Source: an uncultured Muribaculaceae bacterium
Lineage (GTDB): Bacteria > Bacteroidota > Bacteroidia > Bacteroidales > Muribaculaceae
Direction of reading: 5' to 3'
Length of the DNA: 64,000 nt
Assembly (NCBI GenBank): GCA_910585755.1
Contig: CAJUFH010000007.1
Span: 12,533 to 76,532, forward strand
Shown one piece after another: positions 15,573-24,363 of this stretch. The notes under the pieces were generated by a model. The model saw only the letters and a program-made list of their open reading frames with translations. It ran no database searches and had not been told where the DNA came from. Both the position numbers and the translations under genes were made by a program. Within the stretch, counting starts at the first letter, position 1. Every line of letters starts with the position of its first letter.

Positions 15573-17955
15573 CTTCGATCCCTCACTTATTGAGGCCGAC
15601 ACAGACCTCCTGACCGACAGCCGCTCCCTGGCCGACCCGGAGCGCACGCTGTTCTTCGCCTTCGAGACCCCGATGGCCGACGGCCACCGCTACATACCGG
15701 CGCTTTACGGCCGCGGCGTGCGCCGCTTCGCCGTCAGCCGCGTGCCGCAGGGGGAATACCCCGGCGCGACATTCTATCTCTGCGACCCCCGCGAAGCCCT
15801 CCAGGCCCTCGGGCAGCGGAAACGCGACAGCTTCGCCGGGCCCCTCATCGCCGTCACCGGAAGCCGCGGCAAGACCCAGGTTAAGGAGATGCTTAACGCC
15901 ATGCTCCGCGAAGACCACAACATCGCCCGCTCCCCCCGCAGCTACAACTCCCAGATCGGGGTGCCCCTCTCCCTGTGGGGACTGACCCCCGGCACGGAAC
16001 TCGGCATCTTCGAGGCCGGAATCTCGCGCCCCGGAGAGATGAAGCGCCTCCGCGCCATGCTCCGCCCCGATATAGCGGTGGTTACCAACGTGTTGTCCGA
16101 CCATTCCGAGGGATTCTCCTCCAAGGCCGAGAAGCTCGCCGAGAAAATGAGACTTGCCGAAGGAGCCGGGGCCGTGGTGTTCCCCTGGGACGACCCCGAC
16201 ATACGCCGCGCCGCCGAGGCTCTTCCCGGCCGCCCGCGCCTCTTCGGATGGTCGATGACCGACCCCGCAGCCCCCGTCTACCGCGAGCCCTCCTTCTTCC
16301 CCCTGGCCGACCCGAGGGAGAAGGAGAACGCCGCATCTGCCCTCGCCGCGATGCTCGCCCTGGGCCTCGACCCCGCCGACGCAGACCGCCGCGCGCGCTC
16401 CGCCCGGAGCGTCGGGACGCGCCTCGAGGTCAGCGAGGGGGTCAACCACTGCCTGGTGGTAAACGACGACTACACCTGCGACTACCACTCCCTGCGCCCC
16501 GCGCTCGAATTCATGGCGCGCCGCCGCGCCGCCGGACAGCGCACTACCGTCGTGCTCTCCGACATCAGCCACGAGACACTCTCCCCCGCCGACACTTACG
16601 TCGGAATCGCCCGGATGCTCCGCCACTTCGGAGTAGACCACCTGATCGGGGCCGGCAGCGAGATTTCAGCCTTCGCCGCGGCCTTCGAGGGGACCGACGC
16701 GCGCTTCTTCCCCTCCGCCGAAGTAATGGAAGAGGCCCTTACCCCCTCCGACTTCAACGATGAGTTCGTGCTCCTCAAAGGGCGCGGCGGACAAGGGTTC
16801 CCGACCCTCCTCCACAAGCTCGAAGCCCGAACCCACGAGACAGTCCTCGAAGTGAACCTCGACGCCCTGGTCGACAACTTCAACTTCTACCGCTCGAAGC
16901 TGAAACCGACTACCGGCCTGGTGGCCATGGTAAAAGCCTCCGGCTACGGGGCCGGGGCCTACGAGGTAGCCCGCACCCTCCAGACCCACGGCGCCGCCTA
17001 CTTCGCCGTCGCCGTGCTTGACGAGGGGGTCGACCTGCGCAAGGCCGGAATCACCGTCCCCATAATGGTGCTCAACCCGAAGGTGCTCAACTACCCCCTC
17101 CTGTTCGCCAACCGCCTCGAGCCGGAAATATTCAGCTTCGAAATCCTTGACGAGATTATCGCCGAGGCCGCCAAGCTCGGGGTCACCGACTACCCGGTGC
17201 ACATCAAGCTCGACACCGGGATGCACCGCCTCGGATTCTTCGAGGAGGAGCTGCCGGAGCTGATCGAGAGGCTGCGGGGCCAGAACCGCGTGCGCGTCGC
17301 CTCGGTGTTCTCCCACCTCGCGACCGCCGACTGCCTCGACATGGACCCCCATACCGAGGCCCAGCTCCGCCTCTACGACCGCTGCGCGAAGCGGATTGTC
17401 GACGCGTTCCCGGAACAGAAGGTGCTCCGCCACGTCCTTAACACCGCCGGAATCGTGCGTTATCCCGAGTACCAGTACGATATGTGCCGCCTCGGACTCG
17501 GCCTCTACGGCATCCCCGTCGTCGGGAACGGCCTGGAGGACGGGCTGCGACCCGTATCGGCCCTCAAGACCGTCATCATCTCGCTCCGCGAGTACCCCGC
17601 CGGAACCGCCATCGGCTACGGCCGCCGCACAATCCTCGACCGCGACACCACCATCGCCACAATCCCCGTCGGATACGCCGACGGCGTCAACCGCCACCTC
17701 GGCCGGGGCAACTGCTCCTTCCTGGTCAACGGCGTCCCCTGCCCCACCGCCGGGAACATCTGCATGGACCTCTGCATGCTCGACGTCGGCCCCCTCCTGC
17801 GGGCCGGCGGAAGCGTCAAGGTCGGCGACAAGGTGGAGATTTTCGGCCCGGAGAACCCCGCCGCCTACCTCGCCGAAAAGCTCGACACAATCCCATATGA
17901 AATCCTGACCTCGGTAAGCCCGCGCGTGCGCCGCGTCTATTTCCGCGAATCCTGA
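15559..17955 (+). CDS. murF-alr: Bifunctional MurF (UDP-MurNAc-tripeptide:D-Ala-D-Ala ligase) / alanine racemase
   Basis: 798 residues. The N-terminal half (about 1-425) is a Mur ligase: the ATP loop is AVTGSRGKTQVKEML near 100 and the central domain includes YNSQIGVPLSLWG. The C-terminal half (about 430-798) is a fold-type III alanine racemase with the PLP lysine in AMVKASGYGAG and the catalytic region CMDLCMLDVG. The fusion makes D-Ala and joins D-Ala-D-Ala to the peptidoglycan precursor. It is characteristic of Bacteroidota. The ATG at 15559 is preferred; a TTG nine bases upstream is also in frame. The end overlaps the next gene by one base (TGATG). Confidence 0.95.
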   Translation: METVNFDPSLIEADTDLLTDSRSLADPERTLFFAFETPMADGHRYIPALYGRGVRRFAVSRVPQGEYPGATFYLCDPREALQALGQRKRDSFAGPLIAVTGSRGKTQVKEMLNAMLREDHNIARSPRSYNSQIGVPLSLWGLTPGTELGIFEAGISRPGEMKRLRAMLRPDIAVVTNVLSDHSEGFSSKAEKLAEKMRLAEGAGAVVFPWDDPDIRRAAEALPGRPRLFGWSMTDPAAPVYREPSFFPLADPREKENAASALAAMLALGLDPADADRRARSARSVGTRLEVSEGVNHCLVVNDDYTCDYHSLRPALEFMARRRAAGQRTTVVLSDISHETLSPADTYVGIARMLRHFGVDHLIGAGSEISAFAAAFEGTDARFFPSAEVMEEALTPSDFNDEFVLLKGRGGQGFPTLLHKLEARTHETVLEVNLDALVDNFNFYRSKLKPTTGLVAMVKASGYGAGAYEVARTLQTHGAAYFAVAVLDEGVDLRKAGITVPIMVLNPKVLNYPLLFANRLEPEIFSFEILDEIIAEAAKLGVTDYPVHIKLDTGMHRLGFFEEELPELIERLRGQNRVRVASVFSHLATADCLDMDPHTEAQLRLYDRCAKRIVDAFPEQKVLRHVLNTAGIVRYPEYQYDMCRLGLGLYGIPVVGNGLEDGLRPVSALKTVIISLREYPAGTAIGYGRRTILDRDTTIATIPVGYADGVNRHLGRGNCSFLVNGVPCPTAGNICMDLCMLDVGPLLRAGGSVKVGDKVEIFGPENPAAYLAEKLDTIPYEILTSVSPRVRRVYFRES

Positions 17956-19178
17956 TGAAAAGAGCTGTCCGACTGATTTTCGCCCTGCTGCTTCTCGCCG
18001 CCATTCCCGCCGGCGCGCAGCCCCGCGTCAGCCTCCTGACCGCCGAGCCGGGAGCCGACATCTACCAGCTCGAGGGGCACACCGCCCTGCGGCTGACCAG
18101 GCCCGGCGACTATGACATCGCCGTGAACTGGGGTGTCTTCGACTTCAACGCCCCTAACTTCGTCTACCGCTTCGTCAAGGGGGAGACCGACTATATGTGC
18201 GCCGCCTACCCGGCGCGCCTCTTCTTCGAGGAGTATGCCCGCGAGGGGCGCGGGGTGACTGAGCAGGTGCTCGACCTAACCCCCGCCCAGGCGGCCCGCG
18301 TCGAGCAACTGGTCTGGGAGAACCTGCGCCCCGAGAACCGCACCTACCGCTACAACTACGTCCTCGACAACTGCGCGACCCGCCCCCTGGCGATTGTCGA
18401 GAAAGCCCTCGGCGACACCCTCTCGCTCGTCCCCCCCGCGGAGTTCGTCTACGGCGAGACCGGACTTTCCGAAGCGGACTACGCCGACGGTAAGCCCGAC
18501 ACCTTCCGCCGCGAGATGACGCGCTACCACCGCGACTACCCCTGGTACCAGTTCGGAATCGACCTGGCCCTCGGAGCGGGAATCGACCGCCCGGTTTCGG
18601 CCCGCGAGCGCGGGTTCTCCCCGGTCTACCTCCGGGAGCTGCTGCGCGACGCGACCCTCCCCGCCGACTCCGCGGGTACGCGGCGCCCCGCCGTCCATTC
18701 CGAATGGAGGATTCTCGAAGGGAATCCCGAAGGGGTATGCGCCGACCCTACCCCGTGGCCCCTCACCCCGCTCGCCGTGGCCGCCTACATCCTCGCCGCC
18801 GCGGTCATTGTGTCGGTCCGCGACATACGCCGCCGCAGCCTCAGCCGCTGGTTCGACGCGCTGCTGTTCGGGGTCTACGGGCTTCTCGGCTGCCTGCTGA
18901 CCTTCCTTATTTTCGTCAGCAGCCACGAGGCCACCTCCCCCAACTTCCTCTACCTGTGGCTGAACCCCCTCTGCCTGTTCGCCGCGGTCGGCACGTGGAT
19001 AAAATGTTGCCAACGTGCGGTTTATTGCTACCATTTTTGTAACTTCGCGGCGGTGCTGCTGTTACTGACGGCCCACCATTACTTCGGGCAGGCCCTCAAC
19101 CCGGCTTTCCCGCTGCTTATGACCGCCGACATAATCCGTTCGGCGACAAACATATACGTTACCCGTGCGAAACGCTAA
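17955..19178 (+). CDS. DUF4105 membrane protein
   Basis: 407 residues. A signal peptide (MKRAVRLIFALLLLAAIPAG) is followed by the DUF4105 domain (residues about 25-250), recognisable from LLTAEPGADIYQLEGHTALR, NWGVFDFNAPNFVYRF and YNYVLDNCATR. The conserved His in GHTALR and Cys in DNCATR suggest a papain-like or NlpC-like hydrolytic site, but no activity is known. Four or five hydrophobic segments follow (about 270-400). It is translationally coupled to murF-alr by the TGATG overlap and to the next gene by a 14-nt overlap. Confidence 0.88.
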   Translation: MKRAVRLIFALLLLAAIPAGAQPRVSLLTAEPGADIYQLEGHTALRLTRPGDYDIAVNWGVFDFNAPNFVYRFVKGETDYMCAAYPARLFFEEYAREGRGVTEQVLDLTPAQAARVEQLVWENLRPENRTYRYNYVLDNCATRPLAIVEKALGDTLSLVPPAEFVYGETGLSEADYADGKPDTFRREMTRYHRDYPWYQFGIDLALGAGIDRPVSARERGFSPVYLRELLRDATLPADSAGTRRPAVHSEWRILEGNPEGVCADPTPWPLTPLAVAAYILAAAVIVSVRDIRRRSLSRWFDALLFGVYGLLGCLLTFLIFVSSHEATSPNFLYLWLNPLCLFAAVGTWIKCCQRAVYCYHFCNFAAVLLLLTAHHYFGQALNPAFPLLMTADIIRSATNIYVTRAKR

Positions 19179-20778
19179 GAAGAACAGGATTTCCACATCG
19201 GTAGCGGCCATTCTCGTGGCCGCCGCCTCTGTCGCGCAGATTGCCGCGGCCCAGGCCGCGCTCCCCAAGCGGCCGCAGCTCGTCGTGGGCATCCTGGTCG
19301 AAGGGCTAAACGACGACTACCTCCGGCTCCTCCGGGGGCATTTCGGCGAAGGGGGCTTCCGCCGCCTGATGGAGAACGGGGTGACAATCAGCGCCCTCGA
19401 CTACGGCGCTCCCCTCGACGGGGCAGCCTCCGCGGCGGTAGTGTTCACCGGCGCGGAGCCTTACGTCAACGGCGTCCCGGCCGGTATGGTGTTCGACCCG
19501 GCGACGCGGCGCGCCCGCTCCGTACTTTTCGATGCGGAGACCATCGGCAACTATACCGGGGAGACCCTTTCCCCAAAGAACCTCGCTGTCAGCACCCTGG
19601 CCGACGAGCTTCGCATCGACACCGGTGGCCTCGGCTACGCCTACGCCATAGCGGCGCAACCCGAACAGGCGATTATCATGGCGGGTCACGCCGGCAACAG
19701 CGCCTTCTGGATTACTGACGACACCGGGAAATGGGCCACCACGACCCACTACAAGGACCTCCCGACGCCCCCGCAGAACATCAACCACCGCGCGGCGCTC
19801 GAATACCGCCTCGACACCCTCTCCTGGACCCCGCTGGTCGCGACAGACAAGCTCCCCGACCTACCCTCATACAAGAAGCTCTACCCCTTCCGCCAGATTT
19901 TTCCCCGCGGAAGCGCCACCCGCTATAAGGCCTACAAGGCATCCCCCGTCGCCAACGCCGACATAACGTCGCTCGCCGAGGAGTATATCAAAATCCTGAC
20001 ACTCGGCAAGCGCGAAGCAACCGACATGCTCTCGCTGGGCTACACCCTCCACCCGTACGCCTACGGACGCGAGGCCGACAGCCGGGCCGAACTGATGGAC
20101 GGCTACCTGCGTCTCGACCGCGACCTGCAGCGCCTTTTCGCCGCGATCGACCGCCAGGGCCCCGGAATGGACAAGACCCTGGTATTCGTGGCGGGCACCC
20201 CGGCGGCACGGCGCCAGCGGCGCGACGACGACCGGTGGAACCTCCCCGGCGGGGAGTTCTCGTCGCGCAAGGCGGTGTCGCTGCTCAACATGTACCTCAT
20301 GGCCATACACGGCAACGGCGACTGGGTCGACGGGTACCACGACGGGCAGCTCTTCCTCAACCGCAAACTGATCAAGGAGCGCTCCAAGGACCTGGAGGCG
20401 CTCCGCAAGGAGGCGGCGCGCTTCCTGACGCGCATGAGCGGCGTCCGCGAAGCCTGGACTATCGACGAAATCCTCGACAACACCGCCGGGGGTAACGCCG
20501 AGGCCATGCGCCGCAACATAGCCCTCCCGGTGGCAGGCGACGTGTTCGTGACGGTCGCCCCCGGATGGCAGGAACTTGACGACGACAACGACACGGAACT
20601 CCCCGTGACGACGGTGCGCTCGGTGCTCCCCACCGCGCCCGCCTTCATCCTCGTTCCGGGAGGGACGCCGCGGACAATCGACACCCCCGTCGACGCCCGC
20701 GCCATAGCCCCCTCCGTGGCGGGCATACTGCGCATCCGCGCCCCCAACGCCTCCGCCACTCCCCGGATCAGGCTCTGA
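19165..20778 (+). CDS. PafA-type alkaline phosphatase family protein, probably inactive
   Basis: 537 residues with a signal peptide. Overall it follows the PafA/type I phosphodiesterase fold: an N-terminal strand and helix (GILVEGLNDDYLRLL), FGEGGFRRLMENG, the AGHAGNSAFWITDD loop near 173, and a late SLLNMYLM helix. The catalytic features are missing: the first metal Asp of VDQM is Glu46 in VEG; the nucleophile loop (normally TAPGHTS) reads GAASAAV near 86-92; the D-x-x-x-H metal pair is replaced in GYTLHPYAYG near 292; and the late DHG motif reads AGTPAARR near 343. The start is GTG at 19165, inside the DUF4105 gene. It is inferred to be a structural or binding pseudoenzyme. Confidence 0.78.
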   Translation: MRNAKKNRISTSVAAILVAAASVAQIAAAQAALPKRPQLVVGILVEGLNDDYLRLLRGHFGEGGFRRLMENGVTISALDYGAPLDGAASAAVVFTGAEPYVNGVPAGMVFDPATRRARSVLFDAETIGNYTGETLSPKNLAVSTLADELRIDTGGLGYAYAIAAQPEQAIIMAGHAGNSAFWITDDTGKWATTTHYKDLPTPPQNINHRAALEYRLDTLSWTPLVATDKLPDLPSYKKLYPFRQIFPRGSATRYKAYKASPVANADITSLAEEYIKILTLGKREATDMLSLGYTLHPYAYGREADSRAELMDGYLRLDRDLQRLFAAIDRQGPGMDKTLVFVAGTPAARRQRRDDDRWNLPGGEFSSRKAVSLLNMYLMAIHGNGDWVDGYHDGQLFLNRKLIKERSKDLEALRKEAARFLTRMSGVREAWTIDEILDNTAGGNAEAMRRNIALPVAGDVFVTVAPGWQELDDDNDTELPVTTVRSVLPTAPAFILVPGGTPRTIDTPVDARAIAPSVAGILRIRAPNASATPRIRL

Positions 20779-20867
20779 GCGGCTGCGAACAATGAAGCCG
20801 CGGCCTTTGTTTTAACGGGCGCGGCCCGCCGCGTCGCCAATCAAGTAATCTCAACCATCATCAAAAT

Positions 20868-23800
20868 ATGTCTCTGACCTCTTTTTTAGGGAAAATTTTC
20901 GGAAACAAATCGCAGCGCGACCTGCGCGAAATCAAACCCATCGTAGATAAAATCAATGCTCTCGGCCCCGGCCTCAAGGAGCTTTCCAACGACCAGCTCC
21001 GCCATAAAATCGACGAGGTGCGCGCCGACATAGCCGCCTCCATAAAGGCCGACGAGGACGCCATAACCGAAATCCGCGGCCGCGTCGAAGACCTCCCCTT
21101 CGACCAGCGCCAGCCCCTCTGGGACGACATCGACCGCCACGAGAAAAACATCCTCGACACCCTCGAGACCGAGCTTGAGAAGCATCTCCCGATAGTCTTC
21201 GCGACAATGCGCGAGACCGCCGCGCGCTTCGCAGCCAACGAGACGGTCGAAGTGACCGCGACCGACATGGACCGCGAGCTCGCCGCCCAGGGGCGCGACT
21301 TCGTAACCATCGAGGGGGACAAGGCCCTCTGGAAGAACCACTGGATGGCCGGCGGCAACGAAATCACCTGGGACATGGTACACTACGACGTGCAGCTCAT
21401 CGGCGGCACGGTGCTGACCCAGGGCAAAATCGCCGAAATGGCTACCGGCGAAGGCAAGACCCTCGTCGCGACCCTCCCGGTGTTCCTCCGCTCCCTCTCC
21501 AAGCGCGGCGTCCACGTCGTGACCGTCAATGACTACCTCTCCAAGCGCGACTCCGAATGGATGGGCCCGCTCTACATGTTCCACGGCTCGACCGTCGACT
21601 GCATCGACAAGCACCGCCCCAACACCCCCGCGCGCCGCAAGGCTTACGAATGTGACATCACCTTCGGAACCAACAACGAGTTCGGTTTCGACTACCTCCG
21701 CGACAACATGGCCATGTCGCCCGCCGACATGGTGCAGCGCAAGCACTACTACGCCATCGTCGACGAGGTCGACTCGGTGCTCATCGACGACGCCCGTACC
21801 CCGCTCATCATCTCCGGCCCGGTGCCCAAGGGTGACGACCAGATGTTCAACGAGTACAAGCCCAACGTCGAGAAAGTGTTCCAGGCGCAGCGCCGCCTCG
21901 TTACCCAGATTCTCTCCGAAGCCAAGGAGAAAATCAAGTCGGAGGACAAGGAGACCCGCAAGGAGGGGGAACTGCTCCTGTTCCGCGCCTACAAGGGACT
22001 TCCGAAATACGGCCCGCTGATCAAGTTCCTCAGCGAGGAGGGCATGAAGAACGCCCTTCTCAAGACCGAGGCCTACTACCTCCAGGACAACTCCCGCGAG
22101 ATGCCGATTGTCACCGACCCCCTCTACTTCGTGATTGACGAGAAGAACCGCTCCGTAGAGCTGACCGACAAGGGGTTCGACGTGCTGACCGACCGCAACC
22201 AGGACCCGCAGTTCTTCGTGCTCCCCGACATCGCCGCCAAGCTCTCCGAGCTGGAGAACATCCCCGACGTCGCCGAGCGCCAGGAGAAGAAGGACGCCGC
22301 CATGGCCGACTACGCCGTCAAGGCCGAGCGCGTGCATACCGTAACCCAGCTTCTCAAAGCCTACACCCTCTTCGAGAAGGATAACGAATACGTCATCGAC
22401 GACAACAAAATCAAGATTGTCGACGAGCAGACGGGACGTATCATGGAGGGACGCCGCTACTCCGACGGCCTCCACCAGGCCATCGAGGCCAAGGAGGGGG
22501 TCAAGGTAGAGGCAGCGACGCAGACCTTCGCGACCATCACCCTTCAGAACTACTTCCGTATGTACCACAAGCTCTCGGGCATGACCGGTACCGCCGAGAC
22601 CGAGGCGGGGGAGCTGTGGGACATCTACAAACTCGACGTTGTCACCATCCCGACCAACCGCCCCGTGGCGCGCATCGACATGGACGACCGCGTCTACAAG
22701 ACCAAGAAGGAGAAATACGCCGCCGTGATCGAGGAAATCGTGCGTCTGCGCGACGCCGGGCGCCCCGTGCTCGTCGGCACCACCTCGGTTGAAATCTCCG
22801 AACTCCTCTACCGCATGCTGCAGATGCGCCACATCGACGCCCAGGTGCTCAACGCCAAGCTCCACCAGAAGGAGGCGCAGGTTGTCGCCCAGGCCGGCCG
22901 CGCCGGGACCGTCACCATCGCGACCAACATGGCCGGCCGCGGTACCGACATCAAGCTCACCCCCGAGGTGAAGGAGGCCGGAGGTCTGGCAATCATCGGC
23001 ACCGAGCGCCACGAAAGCCGCCGCGTCGACCGCCAGCTCCGAGGGCGTTCGGGCCGCCAGGGTGACCCGGGCTCGTCGGTGTTCTACGTCTCGTTCGAAG
23101 ACCAGCTCATGCGCCTGTTCGCGACGGACCGCGTCATGAAGATGCTCGACACCCTCGGCCTCAAGGAGGGAGAGATGATCGAGAGCAAGATGGTTACCCG
23201 CGCGATCGAAAACGCCCAGAAGCGCGTCGAGGAGAACAACTTCGGCATCCGCAAGCGCCTGCTCGAATATGACGACGTCATGAACAAGCAGCGCACCTAC
23301 ATCTACAACCGCCGCCACCACGCCCTCCTGGGCGAGCGCGTCGGAATCGACATCGCCAACATGATGTACGACCTGATCGAGAACCTCGTCCAGCAGTACG
23401 ACCAGGCCACCGACTTCGAGGAGCTGCAGCTCGAACTGATGCGCTCGCTGACCCTCGAGGCCCCCTTCACCGCCGAGGAGTTCACCAACATGTCGATGGA
23501 AGAGAAGGTCGAGAAGCTCTACGCCGCCGCCAACGAGACCCTCGACCGCCGCTCGCAGCGCATCACGGAGGTCGCCATGCCGGTAATCAAGGAGTGGGTG
23601 GAGAACCGCGGCGCGACGGGGCTGATCATGGTCCCCGTCACCGACGGCAAGCGCATCTTCAACCTCCGCGCCGACATAACGGAGGCCTACAACACCCAGT
23701 GCCGCTCGATTGTCAAGGAATGGCACAAGGCGGTACTCCTGGTTACAATCGACGAACTCTGGAAGGAACACCTCCGCGAGCTCGACGACCTGCGGCAGAG

Positions 23801-24278
23801 CGTCCAGAACGCCTCCTACGAGCAGAAGGACCCGCTGGTAATCTACAAGGTAGAGTCGTTCCACCTCTTCGAGCGTATGCTGAACAGCCTCAACTCCAAG
23901 ACCCTCGCGGCCCTCATGCGCGGCCATATCTTCGTGCAGGAGGCACCCCGCGCCTCCGACGCGACCCTCGAATCGGAGCAGAAGGCAGCCGCGGCCGATG
24001 AGAGCGCCGAGGCTCCCGCTCCCAAGCAGCAGGAGGCCCCGAAGGCGCAGCCGGAGGTGCGCCGCGCGATGCCCGAGCGCCCCAACGACTATTCGCAGTA
24101 CACCGCCTCGAAGGAGGGTCTGCCCGGGGAGAACGCCAACCGCGCGGCAGCCGCCGGAGCCGGCCGCGGCCCGGTTCGCCCCCAGCCCGTCAAGGCCGCT
24201 CCCCGGGTGGGTCGCAACGACCCATGCCCCTGCGGTTCCGGCAAGAAGTTCAAGAACTGCCACGGCAGAAACGCCTGA
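20868..24278 (+). CDS. secA: Preprotein translocase ATPase SecA
   Basis: 1136 residues, long as usual in Bacteroidota. Nucleotide-binding domain 1 has Walker A at residues 191-198 (MATGEGKT) and a DEVD box (AIVDEVDSVLIDDART). The preprotein cross-linking domain, NBD2 (LVGTTSVEISELLY, ATNMAGRGTDIKL, GRSGRQGDPG) and the helical scaffold follow. An A/P/E-rich linker leads to the zinc-binding SEC-C tail (NDPCPCGSGKKFKNCHG) that contacts SecB and ribosomes. It powers Sec export of the many signal-peptide proteins in this window. It starts 89 nt after the pseudophosphatase gene; no promoter with both boxes was found in that gap. Confidence 0.98.
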   Translation: MSLTSFLGKIFGNKSQRDLREIKPIVDKINALGPGLKELSNDQLRHKIDEVRADIAASIKADEDAITEIRGRVEDLPFDQRQPLWDDIDRHEKNILDTLETELEKHLPIVFATMRETAARFAANETVEVTATDMDRELAAQGRDFVTIEGDKALWKNHWMAGGNEITWDMVHYDVQLIGGTVLTQGKIAEMATGEGKTLVATLPVFLRSLSKRGVHVVTVNDYLSKRDSEWMGPLYMFHGSTVDCIDKHRPNTPARRKAYECDITFGTNNEFGFDYLRDNMAMSPADMVQRKHYYAIVDEVDSVLIDDARTPLIISGPVPKGDDQMFNEYKPNVEKVFQAQRRLVTQILSEAKEKIKSEDKETRKEGELLLFRAYKGLPKYGPLIKFLSEEGMKNALLKTEAYYLQDNSREMPIVTDPLYFVIDEKNRSVELTDKGFDVLTDRNQDPQFFVLPDIAAKLSELENIPDVAERQEKKDAAMADYAVKAERVHTVTQLLKAYTLFEKDNEYVIDDNKIKIVDEQTGRIMEGRRYSDGLHQAIEAKEGVKVEAATQTFATITLQNYFRMYHKLSGMTGTAETEAGELWDIYKLDVVTIPTNRPVARIDMDDRVYKTKKEKYAAVIEEIVRLRDAGRPVLVGTTSVEISELLYRMLQMRHIDAQVLNAKLHQKEAQVVAQAGRAGTVTIATNMAGRGTDIKLTPEVKEAGGLAIIGTERHESRRVDRQLRGRSGRQGDPGSSVFYVSFEDQLMRLFATDRVMKMLDTLGLKEGEMIESKMVTRAIENAQKRVEENNFGIRKRLLEYDDVMNKQRTYIYNRRHHALLGERVGIDIANMMYDLIENLVQQYDQATDFEELQLELMRSLTLEAPFTAEEFTNMSMEEKVEKLYAAANETLDRRSQRITEVAMPVIKEWVENRGATGLIMVPVTDGKRIFNLRADITEAYNTQCRSIVKEWHKAVLLVTIDELWKEHLRELDDLRQSVQNASYEQKDPLVIYKVESFHLFERMLNSLNSKTLAALMRGHIFVQEAPRASDATLESEQKAAAADESAEAPAPKQQEAPKAQPEVRRAMPERPNDYSQYTASKEGLPGENANRAAAAGAGRGPVRPQPVKAAPRVGRNDPCPCGSGKKFKNCHGRNA

Positions 24279-24363
24279 CGCGGACTCTGAACCAGGTATG
24301 AAAAGGCTTCCGCAGAAGCCGACAACTATATCCATAGACATTACGCTTTAGCTTTAATCATTT

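Noticed and set aside
20886..24341. A long open frame on the minus strand opposite secA (over 1100 codons)
   Set aside because: It mirrors secA in the antisense direction, has no recognisable domain and reflects the GC-rich third positions of secA.
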